Shown: positions 56,701 through 64,000 of the stretch, piece after piece | Layout: each line of letters starts with the position of its first letter | How positions within the stretch are numbered: position 1 is the stretch's first letter | Origin: Sarcocystis neurona | Taxonomy: Eukaryota; Apicomplexa; Conoidasida; Eucoccidiorida; Sarcocystidae | Reading direction: 5' to 3' | NCBI GenBank assembly: GCA_000727475.1 | Contig: KL647288.1 | Coordinates: 8,645,414-8,709,413 of the forward strand | Length of the DNA stretch: 64,000 nucleotides | Made by a program: the position numbers and the translations under genes | The notes under the pieces: model-generated | The model's database searches: none | Seen by the model: the letters and a program-made list of their open reading frames with translations, nothing else | Told to the model about the DNA's origin: nothing

Positions 56701-59700
56701 ACGGCAGCTCGTCACAGGGCAGCAGCCGGGGTACTCACAGCAGCGCCGGCAACGTGAGACGCCTGACGGAGAGGGAGAAGAAGCAGCAGTAAACGAAGAG
56801 GAGGAGCAAGACGAGGAGCAGCGAGAAAAAGACGAGAGAAGCCCGTCGGTGGATAGGAGGGAAGCCAGTGGAACTGACGACGCCCTCTCTATTCCATTAA
56901 CTTCAACAATCCTTGCGGATCGGCGCTCCGTGTTTTATAAAACGCAGCTCTGCCCGCATGCAGTGCGGGGCCGGTGCCGACTGGATGAGCAGTGCAACTT
57001 CGCGCACAGCCGCCGAGAGTTGCGACCGCCTCCCCGCCTCGACAAGACGAAGATCTGTGCCAGTATCAAAGCTGGAGTTGTTTGCCCTAATGGTACGAAT
57101 TTACACAGGCTGGTGCTGTAGTGCTTTCGTTGCGCTGCTGCGGCTGCTGCAGAACGTACGTTTCCCCGCTGCTTGGCTGTATATTGCTGTGGCTGCGACA
57201 GCTTACGCCCACGTCTGCTCCTGCCGCCGATGTACGGCACTTGTTGCCGCCGTCGCCTCTTCATGTTTTCGTGAGCACGGCGACTCGAGCCCACTTCCGA
57301 AACAATCGGAGCTCCTTAGTAAGGGTGCAAGAGTAGTTTCCCCGAGTAGTCACCATGGTGGTAGCAGTGTATAAATGGGATGAACACACGGCAGTGGTGA
57401 GGAGTGAATGCTGCTGCTGGGTTGCGTTCCACCGCGTACGGCAGCTGCTTGTGTCTACGGATTGGTGGTGCTGCTGCTGCAGCACCTGTGTCGTTGCCGC
57501 TCCTGGGGCACCTGTATTCCTTCTACTGGTCACGCGGTTTGTGCAAGCTGTCGTCCCCGTTCTGTGACTGCGTCCTTGTGCGTTGCGAGGGAACAGACGA
57601 AGCACGAGTGGTCTGCGTGAGGCGCACGCCAACCGTCGCAAATACCTACCAGGCAGTACACCTCGAAACAAGGAGTACTGCTTGCTGTTCGTGCTGGTGC
57701 TCGAAAGTACTATAAGTGATCCTTGCTTCACATGCAACAAGTGTCAATTTTCCCGCGTGCCCTCCTGCTGTTCTGACGTTTGGACGACTGTTGCAACCGC
57801 GAAAGCGCATCAGATGTTTTGCTGCTGGAGCTGGCGCCGGCTGTTGCGAAGCCTGCTGTGACGTGTGGGTAGTTCCGCTGCCCCTGCTGCTACATTCTTG
57901 CCGTATCATCTGCTGTTGGGCAGATCTGTGAGCACACGAAGCAAGCGAGCTGCAACTGAGCTGCAGCAGCAAAAGAGGTGACAGGGGCAATTGAGCAGCA
58001 CACCCCACGTAGTGAGGGGCGATAGTATTCCCAGGTCTTCCACTGGGGCGCGAGTGTATGCATTATAGATGTCTTTGTCTAGGAATACACACACACAGAC
58101 GTACTTCCTTCTGTAGACACGTATGTGGGCGTGTATATTCGTGGGCGTTGATACACAAGTGTACTTTGTGTTTATACGTGTAATTCCTGTGTATGTATAC
58201 GTGTATTATGTATATACATGAACGCGTACGTTTCCGGGCGAGTGCGTACGTAGAAATTATATATGTATATATACACACACGTGTAGATCTATGGGCGCTT
58301 ACACATAGGTATACTACGTTGTGTGCACACATAGAATACATACGTATAAGTACTTAGAAGCATATTAATGGACGTGGTGCTGCCGTTTGAAACGAAACAG
58401 GTCCGACGCATATACGCGGGGACAGCTGAACCTAGGGATACGTGCCTCTACGTATATGCATAGAGATTCGCATGCGTACAATTGCGTTTGGAGAAAATAT
58501 ATATACAAGCACCTCTGCAAACGGGCACGTGTGCGAAACCTTTCACACCGAGTTACATAAGGGGGCATATCTGCAGCAGTCAAATGCAGTAGGACACGTA
58601 TATCCACGTGTGCGGTCGTGCACACACGTACAGATACGAAGAAGTACATGTAAAGGCAGGGAAACGTCGTCACAGAAAAGGGGACTGGGTCCTATCGAAA
58701 ATCTATGTCCAAAAAGAGCTGCGCGCGTAGATTCGAATATACAGCAATATGCAACAATGAACCTGCGTGTCAGAGGGAGCACACGAGTGGAACTGTCTGT
58801 CCACTTTCGTTGAAATGGAAAGTGTAGTGCCTTGATACATACGTGTTTGGTGAAACGTGTATTTCCATTAAGCTGTACGTGGGTACCCACCTATATACAC
58901 GGCACCCGTGAATATAGGTGTGGGTATGCAGAGAAGAGACTGGCGTAAACACTTATTCAACGTCTCTGAAGGAAAAGTGGGCAAGGAAGCTTTGATTTCC
59001 ACAGCGTGTGCGCATCCCCTCTCCTTCCGCAGTAGCCGTCTCTGTCCTTCTGCAGATTCTCTTGTTCGTCTTAGGCTTCTGAGGGTTCTCCTTCAGCTGA
59101 GTCGTCTTTCCCTTTTGCTTCTTTTAGATTTTTAGCCGATCCCCCACTTTCTTTTCTCTGTGGTTTATTTTACCTTCTTGCTTTTGCATCTGTCTCGGCG
59201 CGATGTGCGTATGCAGGGCAGCGCTGCTTGTTTGCGCACAACCGCGAGGAGCTACGGCACAGCGTGGCGTTCTACAAAACCAACATGTGCCGCAGCTGGA
59301 TTGCTGGTGCATGCATGCATCCACATACGTGCAATCATGCCCACGGGATGAGGGAACTGTTTTTCTTTCGAACGCTTGCTGCAGTGGCTGGCTGTAGAGA
59401 TTTTCGCAGAGAAAGACACGGCGTGGCTGCCGCTGTTGCTGCTGCGTCCACTCCCAGCAAAGCCGCTTCTGTTGCCGCAGCCCTGGATAGCCTCAGGCGC
59501 CGCCTTGCTGCGGCACCACCAACTGCTTCCGCTCTGCCCGCTGGGAGTACTGCGCTCAACACGGCAGCTTCAGGCGGAAAGGGTGTCGGAGAGGGTGCTG
59601 CAGGTAATGGCGGAGCAGGCGGAGTACGTGGCACTGCAGCAGGCACCGCGCGCGCGGCTGCAGCGACTGGTGAAAAGCGTGGGTCTTGCTTTGCTGCTGC

Positions 59701-62700
59701 TTCTGCTGCATATGCTGCTGGAGTGACACCAGCGGAGAGAGAAGGAGGGGGGCCAGCGGAGCAGAGCTTCTCGAAGGGGATGGAGCGACAGAGGCGCAGC
59801 ACATGCACGGCAGACGCAGGAGCAAAAAATAGCGGCAGGAGCAGCGAGTCGACGCTGACGCTTGACAGCATCAGCAGCAACCATCGGCACAGAGACGGCA
59901 GTGCTTCAAGCAGCAGCATCAACGGGGGATGCAGCAGCACCAGCAGGGGCAGCCTGTACACGAGCAGCAGTAGTGGCAGTAGTGGCAGTAACCACTGCGT
60001 TGGTGTGAGCAGCGGCAGTGGCGGCGTGCACCAGCAAAGCAACCACAGCATTCTTCAGCAGCGCGTGAAACATGTGAGCAGCAGAAGAAGCGACCGGCAG
60101 CGAACCGGCCAGGGCAGCAACGCCACCCACCAGCAGCAGTCCACGAATAGACGCACGGAGCAGGGGCAGCCCACCAACGGCAGCAGCGAGCTGGAAGGCA
60201 ATCTCGATGACCTCGTCGCACTAATACCTTTGCTGCCTGATAAGGAGAGAGAATTTGCAGAATTGCTGCTGGCTTATATCGAAGCAAGTGCTGCCGGTAA
60301 ACACAATGCCGCATCTCTCATTCTTCCCATCCCTCCTGAGCTAACTGTAGCAGTAGGCGGAGGTCAGGCTAGTGAGGTTGCAACCCCAGCAGCAGAACGG
60401 AACCTTCGAGGAGAAACAGCGGCAGGGCGTGGCGGCCTAACGCCAATAGCAGCGACAGAGGATTGTGAACTGAATGGTGCAGCGCCAGCGCATGGCAAGT
60501 GGACGAATGCGACAGCAGCGGAGACGCAAGCAGCCACAGCAGGATCAAGAAGAGGAGCTGCGAATTACACTAAAAAAACAGCAACTGCTGGTGAGGAAGG
60601 CAGCGCACGCTCCAGCGGAGCAGTGGCAGCCTCACGCGAAGTGGAGATTGCAGAGGAGCGGAGCAGCATAGGCAGAGGAGGAGGAGCGCCTTCATTAGGA
60701 GGAGGAAGCAGGAGGGCAACAGCATCAGCAGCAGTGCGGTGTGTTAGTGAAGCAGGAGCCGGAGCACCAGCTTGTTGGAGCAGCAGCACAGCAGCAGGAG
60801 AACGAGATGGTGGACCTCCGGGACAGGATGTGCAGGCAAAACACCGAACACACAGCACAAGGCGGCACCTACAAGGAAGTGAGCGGCAGAGACCTGCTGT
60901 GTTCGACATAGCTTCCTCGGGACCGCAGGTCCAGCAGCAAATGAGGCAGGTTCAAGCCACGCGAATAGCAGGGGCCGCAGCTGCTGCGGAGGTCGACTTT
61001 GCTGCGACGCCTGCACAACGGACGGGCGCGAAGCCGGACCCCCAGACAAAGCAGAAGCTGCACGCCCAGCAACCGCTGGAGGAACAGCAACAGAAGGAAC
61101 ACCAGCAGCAGGCTCGGGGTGATTTAACAACAGGGAGCTGCAAACCAGATGTGGTAATAAACGCCCGGCAGACCGGCAAAAGAGGCGGGAGGAAAAATGG
61201 ATCCAGTGCAACGCCTGGAAACGGATTGCCTCTGCGCGTAGAGCAACGTGTCCAGCCGTCGCACTCCTGGGATACGCTAGAGCACCAAATGGAGGTAGCA
61301 ACCGTGCAGCAGATGCAGCTTGAGGAGGTGAACCGGCTGCAGAATCTGCTCGTCAATGCAGCCGAAGGGCGAAACCCTCCTTTTGCGGCCGGTGCTGCCG
61401 AGCAGCAACAGCAACAGCACGAACAGCACCACCAGGGAGAGAAACACGTACAAAATCAGGGACGGCAGTTCTTGTTCCACAGCAAAGAGGAGGTTGCCGC
61501 TGCATGCAAGAAGTGCATTCAGCAGTCGTGGGCTGCTGTTGCTGCTGCGAGTGCCAGGGACGAAGTGAAGGAGAGAGGTGCTGCGCTTTCTGTTGCTTCC
61601 GCAAGTGCTGCTGCTGATGCGGTTGCCGACGGAGAGAGAGTGGACACGAAAGGGGAGGTGAAGCAGGCCGGAGAAGTTCTTTCCCACTTTGTAAACTCGC
61701 AGCTATCGCAAGGCGTGGGGGCGCAGCACCGGCAGCAGCTCCGTACGCACCGGCAGCACCAGCAGCAGCTTGTCTCCTCGCAGGAACAGCAGTGCATGGA
61801 GCAGCGACGGGAGCAGCAACAGCAGCAGAAAAGCGTTCCAGCTGAGGTAGGCTGGCTACTTAGCACACGGAGTGACACGACAATTAAAAGCGGCAGCGCA
61901 GCAGCAGCATCGGGTAAGGGACTAGCAGAAGGAGGAGAACCATTCACGCCTGGCAAGGAAACACGCACGCGGCCTCAGGGAGTCGACGTCCCAGAGCCAT
62001 TTGGGCAAGACCTCTCCCGGGAGACGCTGGCCGTGTGCTGCAGCAGCGGCAGCCCTGATTTGGCGTCCCGTAACTCGTCCTCTTCGGCTGCTCCACCTGC
62101 AGCAGGGGGGGTGTATCATACGACGCTAGCGCAACAAGCGCAGCAGCCGACTACCCTGCCGCATGTGTGGCAACAGCAGCAGCAGCGGCAGCACCAGTTG
62201 CAGCCGCGTCGCAAAGCGTCGCCTCCTCTTCATCTTCCGAGTGCCGCTGCAGCCTTGCTCTTGAACAGGGAAGTCGCTGCATCAGGAGGCAGGAAACACA
62301 CGGAGGAGCAGCTGCTGCGTCAAGAGCAACACCAAAGAGGGCCCGGCTGGCAGCAACAGGACTGGGAACGCGTAACTGAGAAGCACAGTCCGCAGCAGCA
62401 AGGCAGTGTGCAACGGCAACCAGACGGTGAACACCGAAAAACAGAGGCCGGCGAGAACAGCTCGCAGCTCGGCATGTCAGGTCAGGCTCGATGCGCTCCC
62501 AGCCGTCAGCAGCGGCAGCAGCAGCTACAGCGGGCAGTGGTCGGGGCATCAGGCGGTGCTTTCTGTGAAGGAAAACGAAGAGGCGGAAGAGCGAAAAGTG
62601 GGGTTTCGCAGCTGCTCAAAGCTTCACAGCTGGTGAACGTTTCGCACTGGCACCACCAAGGCCCGCACACAGGAGCAGATGCAGAGTTCGAAGCCACCCT

Positions 62701-64000
62701 GCAGTTGCAACCGCGTCAGGGGCACCTCTTGCGGCAGCCATGGCAGCAACAGTCCGAGCAGCAGCAGTTCCAGCAACAGCGACAGGGGAAGAGGGACGAA
62801 GAGCAGCAGCAGCAGCAGGCGAAGCCTGCTGGTGAGCAGCAACGACTTTGCAGCAAAACGCTTCCATTCGACGTCTCCTCGTACCCGCTGCTGTGGAGTC
62901 TGTATTCAGAAACCGCAAGCAGCATGCTTTCTCCTGATGAGGTGGGGAGACAGCGACAGCAGCAGCAACGGGAGAGAGAGATTCGAGCTGCAGTAAGGGC
63001 TTGCTGGGACAAAGACGAAAAAGGAAAGCCAACTCCTCAGCCCTCCTCCTCGATGCGAGTTCCGACGGCAGGAAAATTGCCACTGTATACATTAGCGTCA
63101 TCAGTACTTGCTTCCCCCGCAGCAACAGGTACCGCTCTTCAAAGTGCTGACGTAGAGTCGGGACCAGCTGTGTTTTCATTTTCATCGCCGTCTGATCCTA
63201 CTTCAGCCGCCGCAGCATTTCGTATTCCCTGTGAAGCCGCAGCTGCAACTGGGCAACCAGCAGCGGCAGCATCACGAGCTGCTTCAAGTCTGCGAGTAGA
63301 CCCTCTTGCAACCGTGCGGTGCGCAGCAGCGGTGCTGGCAGCAGCTGCAGCAGGGGCAGTAGGGACATCGGCGGCAGGTGGCGCAGCGCCTCCAGAGGCA
63401 GTTCGAGCGGCAGATGCAGCGGCAGCGCTCCTTGAAAGGGGCCTTGTTGAGTCAGCGCTGAATGCAACAGCAGAGGGTGCTCGTATCGTCGGAGAAGACA
63501 GCAGCGCCGGCAGCCAGGCCGCAGAACGGCCGCTGCAGCAGCAGCCTGTGCTCCCACGTACATTCGAGGAAGGACAGCAGCAAGCAAGTGCAACAGACAC
63601 GTGTGTTGCTGCATCGCTTGCTTCCTCTTTGATGCCGCTGCTAAGCGAACAGAGCGCAGCATCTGAGGAGACCGGACCGCCGCAAGCGCTGCAGCTCCTC
63701 GGGGCGCAGCGGTTGAAGGAAGGCGAAAGTAGCAGGGAAAAGGATGGCCAAGCAGCGGCAGCAGAGCACCGGGAGGACGAATGGCTATACAGCGACAACT
63801 CGGAAGTGAAAACATCAAGGCAGTCAGGGAGCAACGGACGACGCAGCAGCAACCTGGGTGATGTTGACAGCGAGGATAGCGTCACCTTGCTGCAGCAGCT
63901 ACTGTTGCAGCACCAGGCTCTGTTGGATGGCAGTACCAGCAGCCGTTGCCTAGCGAGTGCGGGCAGTCCACACGTTTCTGCTGCAGAAGCTCTCTCCACA
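53759..64000 (+). CDS. Giant three-finger CCCH zinc-finger RNA-binding protein (3' end beyond window)
   Basis: Exon 1, 53759-57092, starts at the first in-frame ATG after a stop. Exon 2, 59217 to the window end, stays open for 4.8 kb. Joining them (AATG|GTACG to GTATGCAG|GGCAG) restores phase and gives 2,706 codons without a stop. Three CCCH fingers are formed: C1065-x7-C-x5-C-x3-H1083, C1100-x8-C1109-x5-C1115-x3-H1119 and C1136-x7-C-x5-C-x3-H1154. Two have the FYKTQLC or FYKTNMC lead-in typical of tristetraprolin-type RNA-binding fingers. The second finger is cut by the intron between its second and third cysteines, so neither exon alone shows it. The rest is Gln, Ser, Ala and Glu low complexity with CAG codons, probably disordered, with short ordered islands such as LVALIPLLPDKEREFAELLL. 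A role in mRNA binding or turnover is inferred from the fingers. It is far longer than usual for this family. Confidence 0.85.
57093..59216 (+). other. 2.1-kb intron of the CCCH gene
   Basis: The intron runs from GTACGAAT to GTGCGTATGCAG. It contains CTG/TGC-rich DNA to about 57,930, TA/CA microsatellite at 58,080-58,330, and a hairpin at about 58,886-58,925 (CACGG paired with CCGTG, extended by CCTATAT/ATATAGG with one mismatch). Open frames inside it on both strands lack splice support. Confidence 0.7.

Overview
The window looks like nuclear DNA of a coccidian apicomplexan, most likely Eimeria (E. tenella type). CAG/CTG trinucleotide runs dominate large parts of it. Where they are coding they give long Gln, Ser, Ala and Leu runs inside otherwise unique proteins. 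Genes are intron-rich with GT-AG borders, and long TA/CA microsatellites fill introns and spacers. There are no operons, bacterial promoters, CRISPR arrays, rRNA genes or recognisable transposase genes. The genus is inferred from these features, not from a database match.

The CAG-rich tracts alternate with a long stretch that almost lacks them. CAG/CTG-rich DNA covers about 0.8-12.4 kb, 18.5-24 kb and 53.7-64 kb. About 33-53.5 kb is nearly free of it and instead holds short direct repeats, small hairpins and many small exons. This matches the repeat-rich/repeat-poor segmentation described for E. tenella chromosomes.

Layout. 1-12.4 kb: a minus-strand low-complexity protein with a probable interrupted C2-like fold (2.0-5.5 kb), a minus-strand Gln-rich coiled-coil exon (7.5-8.9 kb), and a plus-strand basic protein ending at 12,350. 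12.7-17.5 kb: three minus-strand multi-exon genes. 18.5-20 kb: a CAG-rich, probably plus-strand coding region. 20.7-33.7 kb: a plus-strand gene that I rebuilt from 13 phase-compatible exons, encoding a membrane protein of about 466 residues. One of its introns holds a 74-nt tRNA-like sequence with anticodon CTA. 33.9-53.4 kb: small-exon genes on both strands, none recognised; 41-44 kb contains diverged repeats of one short coding module. 53.8-64 kb: a very large plus-strand CCCH zinc-finger protein. Its three fingers are completed only by splicing out a 2.1 kb intron, and its second exon stays open to the end of the window.

Most genes are drawn from reading-frame openness, amino-acid character, splice-site sequence and phase agreement between exons. 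The exon borders are predictions. The CCCH protein is the only product assigned to a family with confidence. Other long open frames opposite or offset to CAG tracts are judged to be shadows, because CAG/CTG repeats contain no stop codon in any of the six frames.
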